Positions 1 to 6,018 of a stretch of DNA of 6,997 nt are shown here, in pieces. The stretch is from assembly GCA_030590275.1 (NCBI GenBank), contig JAUUYV010000088.1, positions 1 to 6,997 on the forward strand, written 5' to 3'. Source of the DNA: Porticoccaceae bacterium. Lineage in GTDB: Bacteria > Pseudomonadota > Gammaproteobacteria > Pseudomonadales > Porticoccaceae. Both the position numbers and the translations under genes were made by a program. Positions within the stretch are counted from its first letter, which is position 1; each line of letters opens with the position of its first letter. The notes beneath the pieces are model-generated. The model saw only the letters and a list, made by a program, of their open reading frames with translations. It made no database searches and had not been told where the DNA came from.

Positions 1-470
1 AAGAAAACCTACTCGATGCTGTCATCGGCCTGCCGGAAAAACTGTTTTACGGCACCGGTATTCCCGCTGCGATTTTAATCTTCAGAAAAGACAAAGCCCT
101 ACCTTCGACCGCCAAGGATGGCGGAAGTGACGGAATTGCAGGCGCAAATTCTGTCCTGTTTATTGATGCCAACCGTGAATACGATAGTGGTAAAAACCAG
201 AATATGCTCAGCCGTGAGCACCTGGATAAAATTCTGGCCACCTATCAGGCGCGGGAGAACGTCCACAAATACGCCTACCTCGCCAGTCTGGAAGAGATTC
301 AGGAGAATGATTTTAATCTGAATATTCCACGGTATGTGGATACCTTCGAGGAAGAGGAAGAGGTTGATATTGAGGCCGCTATGAAAGAGAGAATATTACT
401 CAAATCTGAGCTTGAGAATATCGAAGCTAGCATTTCCGGTTACCTAAAGGAACTTGGCTATGCTTCCTGA
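1..470 (+). CDS. hsdM: Type I restriction-modification DNA methyltransferase subunit HsdM, 3' part
   Basis: HsdM is the N6-adenine methyltransferase of a type I RM complex; two copies join one HsdS to methylate the target site. The gene begins before the window: the frame opens at base 3 and reads 155 codons to TGA at 468-470. The visible part is the C-terminal portion. It begins ENLLDAVIGLPEKLFYGTGI, then PAAILIFRK and VLFIDANREYDSGKNQNML, the usual post-catalytic segment of HsdM, and ends in an acidic stretch (EEEEEVDIEAA) and a helical tail. The catalytic NPPF-type and SAM-binding motifs lie upstream, outside the window. An ATG at 204 lies in the same frame but is internal, not the start. 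The stop overlaps hsdS by 11 bp, indicating translational coupling. Family assignment is firm; recognition specificity cannot be read from this subunit. Confidence 0.95.
   Translation, partial: ENLLDAVIGLPEKLFYGTGIPAAILIFRKDKALPSTAKDGGSDGIAGANSVLFIDANREYDSGKNQNMLSREHLDKILATYQARENVHKYAYLASLEEIQENDFNLNIPRYVDTFEEEEEVDIEAAMKERILLKSELENIEASISGYLKELGYAS
446..451 (+). promoter_or_regulatory. Ribosome binding site that fixes the hsdS start
   Basis: AAAGGA lies inside the 3' end of hsdM, 8 bases before the ATG at 460. A TTG at 454 is in the same frame but is only 2 bases from this site, too close for normal initiation, so the ATG at 460 is the better start. Confidence 0.6.
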
Positions 471-1644
471 AAGCTGGACAAAAGAGAGGTTCGATCATAT
501 GACAGAGCTAGCAAGAGGCCAGGTGGACCCAAAGGTTGAACCTTATGCAAGCATGATTCATATCGGCCCTGAAAATATCGAATCGAATACAGGAAAAATT
601 CGCAACCTAAAGACCTGTAGGGAAAGCGGTTTTATCTCGGGGAAATATGAGTTTGATGACGCCGCGCTAGTGTATTCAAAAATCCGCCCCAAGCTAAACA
701 AAGTATGCAAACCTAACTTTAATGGAGTTTGCAGTGCGGACATGTATCCAATATGGCCGAAAGATAGTAAGCGACTAAACACCTCATATCTACATCAATA
801 TATGCTCAGCCCTGCATTCTTGCATCAGACAGTTGCATGCTCAATGCGTACAGGCATGCCGAAAATAAACAGAGCTGATCTTTCCGCAGTCAAGTTACTT
901 ATCCCTACGATAGAAGAACAAACCAAAATCGCCCAAATCCTGACAACCTGGGATCAGGCCATTGCCACCACCGAAAAACTGATCGAAAACAGCAAAGCCC
1001 AGAAAAAATCCCTGATGCAGCAGTTGCTGATGGGGAAGAAACGCTTGCCGGGGTTTAGTGCTAAGTGGCAGGAGTATCGGCTCGGGCAGTTATTTAGCGA
1101 AAGAAAGGAAACCAACCAACTCGGCCTTCGGTTGCTGTCGATCACTCAGAACAGGGGTGTAATTTATCGCGATGACGTAGGTCGCAAAGATACCTCAAGC
1201 GAAGACAAATCCAAATACAAACGACTCTGCCCCAATGACATTGGCTACAACACCATGCGCATGTGGCAGGGCGTTTCCGCATTGTCTGATAAAGAAGGCA
1301 TCGTAAGCCCAGCGTACACCATCGTCATCCCGGGCGAACAAGCAAATCCGCTGTACATGTCCTATTTATTCAAATTTCCTAAAACCATCCATAATTTTTA
1401 TCGCCACTCTCAAGGATTGGTTTCAGATACCTGGAACCTGAAATACCCGAATTTCAGCGAAATAAAAGTTACGGTACCGGGTACTGACGAACAGGAAGAA
1501 ATTGCCAGCGTCCTAAAAACAGCCGACAAGCAGATCAGCAATCTAAGACTTCAGGCAGAAAAATTAAACCAAGAAAAAAAAGCTTTAATGCAACAGTTGC
1601 TCACCGGAAAACGCCGAGTCAAGTTGGATGGTGGGAATTTATGA
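460..1644 (+). CDS. hsdS: Type I restriction-modification specificity subunit HsdS
   Basis: HsdS holds the two target-recognition domains (TRDs) that read the bipartite DNA site for the HsdM2S methylase and the HsdR-containing endonuclease. The protein is 394 residues, a typical full length. TRD1 covers about residues 5-145 and TRD2 about 200-340. Each is followed by a coiled-coil conserved repeat: EEQTKIAQIL...LMQQLLMGKKRLPGF at about 150-195 and DEQEEIASVL...LMQQLLTGKRRVKLD at about 342-388. This duplicated layout is diagnostic. TRD1 looks more A/T-rich than the conserved repeats, as expected for exchangeable TRDs. The start overlaps the end of hsdM; the final ATGA (1641-1644) overlaps the start of the patatin gene. 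The last codons are echoed in the relic at 4649-4687. The recognition sequence cannot be predicted from what is visible. Confidence 0.95.
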   Translation: MLPESWTKERFDHMTELARGQVDPKVEPYASMIHIGPENIESNTGKIRNLKTCRESGFISGKYEFDDAALVYSKIRPKLNKVCKPNFNGVCSADMYPIWPKDSKRLNTSYLHQYMLSPAFLHQTVACSMRTGMPKINRADLSAVKLLIPTIEEQTKIAQILTTWDQAIATTEKLIENSKAQKKSLMQQLLMGKKRLPGFSAKWQEYRLGQLFSERKETNQLGLRLLSITQNRGVIYRDDVGRKDTSSEDKSKYKRLCPNDIGYNTMRMWQGVSALSDKEGIVSPAYTIVIPGEQANPLYMSYLFKFPKTIHNFYRHSQGLVSDTWNLKYPNFSEIKVTVPGTDEQEEIASVLKTADKQISNLRLQAEKLNQEKKALMQQLLTGKRRVKLDGGNL

Positions 1645-2585
1645 CTACCCCAACCTTTAACATATTGAGTATCGACGGCGGCGGAATTCGCGGTGTATTT
1701 CCAGCTACTATTTTACAGCTTATTACCGAGCGTCTGAATGTTAGTGTTAATGACCACTTTGATTTAATTAGCGGCACCAGCACTGGCTCTATCATTGCCG
1801 CTGGACTCCGAGCCAACATCAATCCCGCAGAGATTGTCGACCTATACCGCTACGAAGGCAAAGCGATCTTTAGTCAGCGCAAAAAATCACTATATCCAGG
1901 AAAAATCAAGCCTGGATTCCACTCTCTTTATTGTAAAGATAACCTGGAAAAAATTCTAAATAAAAAGTTTGGTGAACTTACCCTAGGCCAAATATCGCAA
2001 CCACTGATTATTCCCGCTACAGATATCGCTAACGGCGGGGTACATGTTTTTAAATCCAAATACAGTAGCGAGTTTACTCGTGACGCTGACGTCACAGTTA
2101 AAGATGCCGTTCTAGCCTCCTGTTCAGCACCCACCTTTTTCGACCCATCTATAGTAGGAAATTATCTGTTGGCAGACGGCGGAGTATGGGCTAACAACCC
2201 TACACTCATTGCCATAGTGGATGCCCAATACAGACTGGGAATACCCCTCGAAAATATCAAGGTGCTATCACTGGGAACAGGACATAGCAAAGTGGCTTAT
2301 GGCACCAATAGTGAAAAAAGCTGGGGACTTATAAACGGTTGGAATGGCACAGAATTTATTGAGTTTTTACTCTCTCTACAGTCCCAATCTATCAACAACT
2401 ACAGCACGCTTATGCTCAAGGATCGCATTTTACGGCTTGATTATGAATCAGATAAAAAACTGTCAATGGATGACGCTGATTGCATACCTGACCTGATAGC
2501 ACGTGCCGATAAGTTGTTCACTCATCAATCCCGTGAAATTTCAGAACTACTAAGCTTAAATCATAAGGAATGCGACAATGAATGA
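1641..2585 (+). CDS. capV: CBASS effector: patatin-like phospholipase (CapV type)
   Basis: This 314-residue protein is a predicted patatin-family lipid acyl hydrolase. In CBASS, CapV-type effectors are switched on by a cyclic nucleotide and degrade inner-membrane phospholipids, killing the infected cell. The sequence has the glycine-rich oxyanion loop DGGGIRG (residues 12-18), the nucleophile elbow GTSTG (45-49, catalytic Ser47) and the second dyad motif DGG (179-181, Asp179) followed by WANNP. All catalytic residues are present, with no signal peptide or membrane helix. The C-terminal roughly 100 residues vary among CapV proteins and probably take part in sensing the nucleotide. The ATG overlaps the hsdS stop as ATGA, with a GGTGGGA ribosome site at 1630-1636. 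The 3' end overlaps the CD-NTase gene by 8 bp. The effector role rests on these neighbours: a lone patatin would be ambiguous. Confidence 0.93.
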   Translation: MTTPTFNILSIDGGGIRGVFPATILQLITERLNVSVNDHFDLISGTSTGSIIAAGLRANINPAEIVDLYRYEGKAIFSQRKKSLYPGKIKPGFHSLYCKDNLEKILNKKFGELTLGQISQPLIIPATDIANGGVHVFKSKYSSEFTRDADVTVKDAVLASCSAPTFFDPSIVGNYLLADGGVWANNPTLIAIVDAQYRLGIPLENIKVLSLGTGHSKVAYGTNSEKSWGLINGWNGTEFIEFLLSLQSQSINNYSTLMLKDRILRLDYESDKKLSMDDADCIPDLIARADKLFTHQSREISELLSLNHKECDNE

Positions 2586-3768
2586 AAATCGTCAAACAGT
2601 ACTCCTCGAAGCCGTAGCCGAAAAACTGGAACTGCCAGATACTGCTTATGAAAAAGCCAAGTCCCGCTACGAAAGTCTGGGGGATTGGCTAGGCAGAGAC
2701 GGGTCCACGACGGCCCAATTTGACCCGCATATTTTCCCTCAAGGGTCTTTTAGGTTAGGTACCGCAATTCGGCCTCTTCACGCCCGGGAAGAATATGATT
2801 TGGACCTTGCCTGCTCGTTACAGCAGGGAATTTCCATGACCAACTGCAGCCAAGAACAGCTGAAGGCACTTATTGGCAAGGAGCTTGCTGATTACCGAAT
2901 TGCTCAGGGGATAAAAGCACCACTCGACGAAAAGCATCGCTGCTGGCGTCTAGACTATGCGGACGAAATGAGCTTTCACATGGATATCGTTCCATGCATC
3001 CCGGGTACCGATGAAGGTCGCACACATCTCACAGAGGCGATGTCTGCGAGAGGGATGGAGACCGAGCTTGCAGGAGATGTAGCCTCTCTCGCGGTGAAAA
3101 TTACCGACGATCGTCGGGGAGATTATCGGCAGATATCGTCTGATTGGCTTGGCAGCAATCCAGAAGGATACGCAAAATGGTTTGAGTCTAGAATGATTGG
3201 CGCCGAACAGCGTTCTATCATAGAAAAAGCACAGGTGGATAACCTACCCCTCTACAAAAGAAAGACGACGCTTCAACGAGCTATCCAGATACTCAAGCGG
3301 CATCGAGATCAGATGTTTTTAAAGAATGCTGACTCAAAGCCAATCTCTATCATCATTACGACTATTGCTGGATCAAACTATAGTGGTAACAGTTCAATAG
3401 CTGTCACGCTCAGAGAAATTATCTCTGAATTGAATGTCTTTGTAGAGTCGGACGCCAACACCATAACCAATCCGGTCAACCCAGAAGAAAATTTTGCTGA
3501 TAGATGGAGCATGCCTGCACATAGACATCTGAAGCTAAAAGAGAATTTTCACCTCTGGGTTCACCAACTAACAACCGATTTCTCATATTTAATAAACCAG
3601 AAAGATCCATCGCTACTAAGTGAATCACTAACAAAACGATTCGCTATTAACATCACAAGCGAAACTATTGCAGCCACTCTCGGTATTGCTGTAAGCCCCG
3701 CTGTCCACACAAAACCCAGCAGAGATATAGAGAGCATTGAAAGCAAGCCCTGGTATGCAGGCAAGTGA
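2578..3768 (+). CDS. CBASS CD-NTase (cGAS/DncV-like nucleotidyltransferase)
   Basis: This 396-residue enzyme is predicted to make a cyclic di- or trinucleotide from NTPs after phage infection, which activates the patatin encoded just upstream. It carries the nucleotidyltransferase signature PQGSFRLGT (GS at residues 56-57), the metal-binding pair YDLDLAC (Asp74 and Asp76) and the third acidic residue in FHMDIVPC (Asp136). Further family-like segments are LQRAIQILKRHRD (232-244) and ENFADRW (304-310). The active site looks intact. The start has a good AAGGAA ribosome site (2565-2570) and overlaps the patatin gene by 8 bp. The C-terminus reads KPWYAGK. In CBASS with E1/E2 or E2-only partners, a C-terminal glycine of this enzyme is the conjugation site; here glycine is the second-last residue. 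Clade and nucleotide product cannot be assigned from sequence alone. Confidence 0.93.
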   Translation: MNENRQTVLLEAVAEKLELPDTAYEKAKSRYESLGDWLGRDGSTTAQFDPHIFPQGSFRLGTAIRPLHAREEYDLDLACSLQQGISMTNCSQEQLKALIGKELADYRIAQGIKAPLDEKHRCWRLDYADEMSFHMDIVPCIPGTDEGRTHLTEAMSARGMETELAGDVASLAVKITDDRRGDYRQISSDWLGSNPEGYAKWFESRMIGAEQRSIIEKAQVDNLPLYKRKTTLQRAIQILKRHRDQMFLKNADSKPISIIITTIAGSNYSGNSSIAVTLREIISELNVFVESDANTITNPVNPEENFADRWSMPAHRHLKLKENFHLWVHQLTTDFSYLINQKDPSLLSESLTKRFAINITSETIAATLGIAVSPAVHTKPSRDIESIESKPWYAGK

Positions 3769-4427
3769 TGGGGACTGCCGTGCTTCCAAAAGGTACTATG
3801 GAATTTCTCGCTGAAAATAGCGGGATGACTCTAATGCCTGCTGTTGATCAGAATATCGTTCTGGAGGGTAACTTTAGCTTTAGCTTAACCCACAAGGGTG
3901 GCAATCCAATTAGCGACTCCTATCGTATTAAGCTGACTATCCATCCTGAGTTCCCAAAAAAAATACCGAGTGTATGGGAACTTAAAGAACGGATACCCAG
4001 AGTGCCTGATTACCATATCAACCCCGACAATTCATTCTGCTTGGGCTCACCACTACGCCTACTTAAAATTCTTCGCGACAAACCCTGTTTGCTCAGTTTT
4101 AGCAATAGCTGCCTGGAACCTTATCTTTATGCTGTTTCTAACAAACTTTCAAATGGCGGCCCATTCCTATTTGGTGAGCTGGACCATGGACGAGAAGGAG
4201 AGCTGACCGACTACTGTGGTTTATTTTCACTAAATGGGCACAAACAAGCACTTAGTGCGATCTATTTATTAGCAGCAAAGAAGAGGATTGCAAACAAGAA
4301 GACCTGCCCTTGTGGCTGCAAACTACGTTTGGGGAAATGCAAAACACATCTGACACTGAATCAATTTAGAAATATCAAACCCCGGTCGGGCTACGCAAAA
4401 ATGCACAAAGAACTGGATGGTATATAA
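3768..4427 (+). CDS. CBASS E2-like conjugating protein (type II-short Cap2)
   Basis: This is a 219-residue E2-like (ubiquitin-conjugating fold) protein of the kind that accompanies CD-NTases in E2-only, 'type II-short' CBASS. No E1 or JAB protease gene is nearby. E2 features: YRIKLTIHPEFPKKIPSVWE (residues 52-71), then RIPR and YHINPDNSFCLG (82-93), with His83 and the likely catalytic Cys91 at codon 4038-4040. A later block PFLFGELDHGREGEL (132-146) also fits this family. The C-terminus has a compact cysteine cluster, CPCGC (180-184), Cys191 and His194, that may bind zinc. The ATG at 3768 is preferred over the GTG at 3765, because the weak upstream CAGG (3758-3761) is better spaced from it; either start overlaps the CD-NTase stop. 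Its inferred job is to join the CD-NTase C-terminus to a target and prime signalling. The E2 call is confident; the mechanism is taken from relatives. Confidence 0.85.
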   Translation: MGTAVLPKGTMEFLAENSGMTLMPAVDQNIVLEGNFSFSLTHKGGNPISDSYRIKLTIHPEFPKKIPSVWELKERIPRVPDYHINPDNSFCLGSPLRLLKILRDKPCLLSFSNSCLEPYLYAVSNKLSNGGPFLFGELDHGREGELTDYCGLFSLNGHKQALSAIYLLAAKKRIANKKTCPCGCKLRLGKCKTHLTLNQFRNIKPRSGYAKMHKELDGI

Positions 4428-4463
4428 ATCAGGTCATTATTATGAGCAATCAAGTACCGAAAT

Positions 4464-4533
4464 CCAAAGAACAATACAGCAGCCATATTCCGGCGCTTAA
4501 AACCCTGATCGCCTGCGGCTGGGAGTTTCTCTC
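4464..4533 (+). repeat. Left copy of a perfect 70-bp direct repeat (hsdR 5' end)
   Basis: These 70 bases are identical to 6049-6118 by direct comparison. They encode the HsdR N-terminal segment from about KEQYSSHIPALK to WEFL. Weaker similarity continues to about 4572. The spacing between copies is 1585 bp. Confidence 0.95.
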
Positions 4534-4648
4534 TACTGAGGCCTATCTGGCGCAGCGTGGTAATACCCGTAACTCACTGGGCATTACCGCCAAAGAATTC
4601 GTTAATGCCAAAAAGTCCTCTCCCACCTTACGGCTGCGGGATCTGAAG

Positions 4649-4687
4649 CTACTCACAGGCAAACGCCGCGTCAAGGTTGACCCATGA
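4649..4687 (+). repeat. Partial repeat of the hsdS 3' end
   Basis: Bases 4652-4681 match 1600-1629 (end of hsdS) at 24 of 30 positions, in the same codon register, giving LLTGKRRVK in both proteins. In both places the stop codon overlaps the next gene as ATGA: capV at 1641 and the SEC-C gene at 4684. This is a degenerate copy of the hsdS tail left of the second cargo module. Confidence 0.8.
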
Positions 4688-4902
4688 GCTCACCTCACGA
4701 TCTGTTTACTCCCCTGAGCGAAGAAGAGTACGAGGAGCTCGACGGCTTTTTTACGGCGCTTGTCAGCGGCCCCATTACCATACCGCCCACAAGTGCCACC
4801 AACGATGAGCCCTTTATGCGACCAGAACCCAGGGTGGGCCACAACGATCCTTGCCCTTGCGGCAGCGGTAAAAAACACAAAAAATGCTGCGAACCTCACT
4901 AA
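4684..4902 (+). CDS. Small UPF0149-like protein with C-terminal SEC-C zinc motif
   Basis: A 72-residue protein with two recognisable parts. Residues 12-35 ([20 protein letters not shown], then ITIPP) resemble the N-terminal segment of UPF0149/YecA proteins. Residues 52-69 hold a SEC-C motif, [18 protein letters not shown], whose Cys57, Cys59, Cys68 and Cys69 would bind one zinc; in SecA this motif contacts SecB and the ribosome. YecA is roughly 220 residues, so this looks like a version with the middle removed. It is not obviously broken: the frame is intact, AAGG at 4673-4676 is well placed, and ATGA coupling to the preceding relic echoes the hsdS-capV junction. Its role is unknown; candidates are a partner of the Abi protein or an inert remnant. 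Domain identification is good and function is not assigned. Confidence 0.8.
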   Translation: MSSPHDLFTPLSEEEYEELDGFFTALVSGPITIPPTSATNDEPFMRPEPRVGHNDPCPCGSGKKHKKCCEPH

Positions 4903-4971
4903 ACATGTATATTTATCAAAAAGTTACCGACACTCTCGAGATGACAGCATTGCATCTAAAGGCAAGCCTGA

Positions 4972-5000
4972 TTGACTATTCCAGACTGATTAGCCACAAT
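4972..5000 (+). promoter_or_regulatory. Candidate sigma-70-type promoter
   Basis: TTGACT (4972-4977, five of six consensus bases) lies 17 bases before CACAAT (4995-5000, four of six). Transcription would start near 5007, ahead of the terminator-like hairpin at 5030-5064. The -10 box sits inside the inverted repeat at 4992-5004, which could be an operator. This is a visual match only; chance matches of this quality occur. Confidence 0.4.
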
Positions 5001-5006
5001 GGCTCC

Positions 5007-5064
5007 AACACAACCGTCACGCTTAGTACCCGCAAGGGCAACGCGCAACCTTGGCGGTTTTTTT
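5007..5064 (+). ncRNA. Candidate small RNA upstream of the Abi gene
   Basis: Placed between the candidate promoter and the terminator hairpin, this would be an RNA of about 58 bases ending 30 bases before the Abi start. As I recall, AbiF proteins, the Abi_2-type relatives proposed as ancestors of Cas13, are encoded beside a conserved non-coding RNA that acts as antitoxin. The position here fits that arrangement. The 5' end is uncertain, and a longer RNA starting anywhere after 4903 is equally possible. No match to the known RNA family was tested, so this is inference from location and signals. Confidence 0.35.
5030..5064 (+). terminator. Rho-independent terminator or attenuator hairpin
   Basis: CCGCAAGG (5030-5037) pairs with CCTTGGCGG (5049-5057), giving eight base pairs with one bulged G at 5053 and an 11-base loop. 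Seven T follow at 5058-5064. This is a good intrinsic terminator shape. It lies 30 bases before the Abi start codon, so it would either end an upstream small RNA or dampen read-through into Abi and hsdR. Confidence 0.6.
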
Positions 5065-5094
5065 ACGCCTGCATAAAAGCCCAGGGCAACAATA

Positions 5095-6018
5095 ATGCTT
5101 GAGCAATACCATAAGCAGGCTCTTAGCTTCGAGCAGCAATTAGAGCGTGTTAGCCAGCGAGGACTGGTCATCGCTGATAAAGATGCGGCCCTGGCCGCTC
5201 TCTCCTCAATTAGCTATTACCGCCTTAGCGCCTACTGGTATCCCTTTCGGATCATTGATCAGCAGGGTAAGCGCAGCAACGAAATCATTCCTGAAACTCG
5301 CTTCGAAGATGTCATCGAGCTCTATGAGTTTGACCGCCAGCTACGCCTGCTGGTTATGGATGCCATTGAACGGATAGAGGTGGCGATACGGACCAGCCTT
5401 ACCTATCACATGGGCCAGGCTTATGGCGCGTTTGCCCATACTGACCCTAAAAATTTTCACCCCAAATTTGAACATCGCAAATGGTTAGCCAAGCTGGAGG
5501 CGGAAACCTCGCGCTCATCAGACGAGTTTATCCGTCATTTTCGCAGTCACTATCACGGCTTTCCAACAATCCCTGTCTGGATGGTTACTGAGGTGATGAG
5601 CCTTGGGGCCTTATCGTTTTTTTATAATGGCTTACGGAATGATCTGAGAGCGGGCGTAGAGGATAAAAAATTAATAGCTGCTCAGTTTGACATTCATCAC
5701 AAGCGCCTGGGTAATTGGCTCCATATCCTGACTTACATTCGAAATGTATGCGCCCATCACAGCCGCCTTTGGAACCGTGAGCTGGCCATTCGCCCAGATG
5801 CCAATAGAGACCCTAACTGGCTCAACCCAATTACACCTCGCAATGATCGTATTTTTTACATCTTACTCATGTTGCGGCATCTGCTGAAAGCAAGGGGCAA
5901 TAACAGTGACTGGCAACGGGAAACAACCACTCTACTCAAGCCAATAGCCGCTAAACCGCATTTCAGGAAAGCCATGGGCATGCCTGAAAACTGGAAGGAA
6001 CATCCATTATGGGCCTGA
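5095..6018 (+). CDS. Abi_2 family abortive infection protein (AbiD/AbiF type, predicted HEPN RNase)
   Basis: A 307-residue protein of the Abi_2 family, which includes lactococcal AbiD, AbiD1 and AbiF. These block phage growth and are thought to act as HEPN-type RNases. Family features are the N-terminal block SYYRLSAYWYPFR (residues 40-52), FDRQLRLLVMDAIERIEVAI (positions just after 80), an IPVWMVTEVMSLG segment in the middle, and the HEPN motif R-x4-H at Arg216-His221 (RNVCAHHSRLWN), complete here. No membrane segment or signal peptide is seen. The ATG at 5095 follows AGGG (5083-5086). The 3' end overlaps hsdR by 10 bp, so restriction and Abi translation are linked. Expression probably depends on the gap upstream. 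A HEPN toxin between hsdS and hsdR resembles prrC in EcoprrI. The family call is strong; RNA targets and trigger are unknown. Confidence 0.9.
   Translation: MLEQYHKQALSFEQQLERVSQRGLVIADKDAALAALSSISYYRLSAYWYPFRIIDQQGKRSNEIIPETRFEDVIELYEFDRQLRLLVMDAIERIEVAIRTSLTYHMGQAYGAFAHTDPKNFHPKFEHRKWLAKLEAETSRSSDEFIRHFRSHYHGFPTIPVWMVTEVMSLGALSFFYNGLRNDLRAGVEDKKLIAAQFDIHHKRLGNWLHILTYIRNVCAHHSRLWNRELAIRPDANRDPNWLNPITPRNDRIFYILLMLRHLLKARGNNSDWQRETTTLLKPIAAKPHFRKAMGMPENWKEHPLWA

Larger units (their letters stand above)
4442..4687 (+). pseudogene. Chimeric relic: HsdR N-terminus (internal deletion) fused to HsdS C-terminus
   Basis: This 81-codon open frame is a patchwork of the flanking RM genes. Residues 4-43 match residues 10-49 of the HsdR encoded at 6009 (KEQYSSHIPALKTLIACGWE and onward). 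Residues 46-67 (LGITAKEFVNAKKSSPTLRL...) match HsdR 109-130, so 57 codons (171 bp) are missing, in frame. From residue 70 it reads [12 protein letters not shown], which matches the C-terminus of HsdS (LLTGKRRVKLD). It lacks both the HsdR nuclease domain and any HsdS recognition domain, so neither activity is possible. An AGG at 4431-4433 is well placed for the ATG at 4442, and the stop overlaps the next gene as ATGA. It may still be translated and so couple the E2 gene to the SEC-C gene. It marks the junction between two cargo cassettes. Confidence 0.85.
4903..5094. other. 192-bp non-coding gap upstream of the Abi gene
   Basis: This is the only sizeable intergenic stretch in a cluster whose other genes overlap or nearly touch. 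No convincing coding frame is seen on either strand. It holds a plausible sigma-70-type promoter (4972-5000), a small inverted repeat AGCCA-CAA-TGGCT (4992-5004) overlapping its -10, a terminator-like hairpin with seven T (5030-5064), and the ribosome site of the Abi gene (AGGG, 5083-5086). A gap with internal promoter and terminator suggests a short RNA gene, an attenuator, or both. Confidence 0.6.

Noticed and set aside
454..456. TTG as the start of hsdS, adding two residues
   Set aside because: It is only 2 bases from the AAAGGA site; the ATG at 460 has normal spacing and is the stronger codon.
3765..3767. GTG as the start of the E2-like gene
   Set aside because: The adjacent ATG at 3768 is better spaced from the weak CAGG and is the commoner start; the difference is one residue, so this remains open.
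3970..4206. A 78-codon + strand frame inside the E2-like gene
   Set aside because: It is out of frame within a gene with clear E2 motifs and shows no protein features of its own.
4305..4890. E2 C-terminus and the SEC-C gene as duplicates of one another, because both contain CPCG
   Set aside because: Similarity is limited to the metal-binding spacing; flanking residues and DNA do not align, so convergence or unrelated zinc motifs is simpler.
4934..4941. TCTCGAGA palindrome as an operator or attachment site
   Set aside because: Eight bases with no extension; expected by chance in a window this size and no partner copy was seen.
4956..5171. Minus-strand frame of 71 codons across the gap and the Abi start
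   Set aside because: No recognisable domain, it covers a terminator and the Abi ribosome site, and all real genes here are on the + strand.
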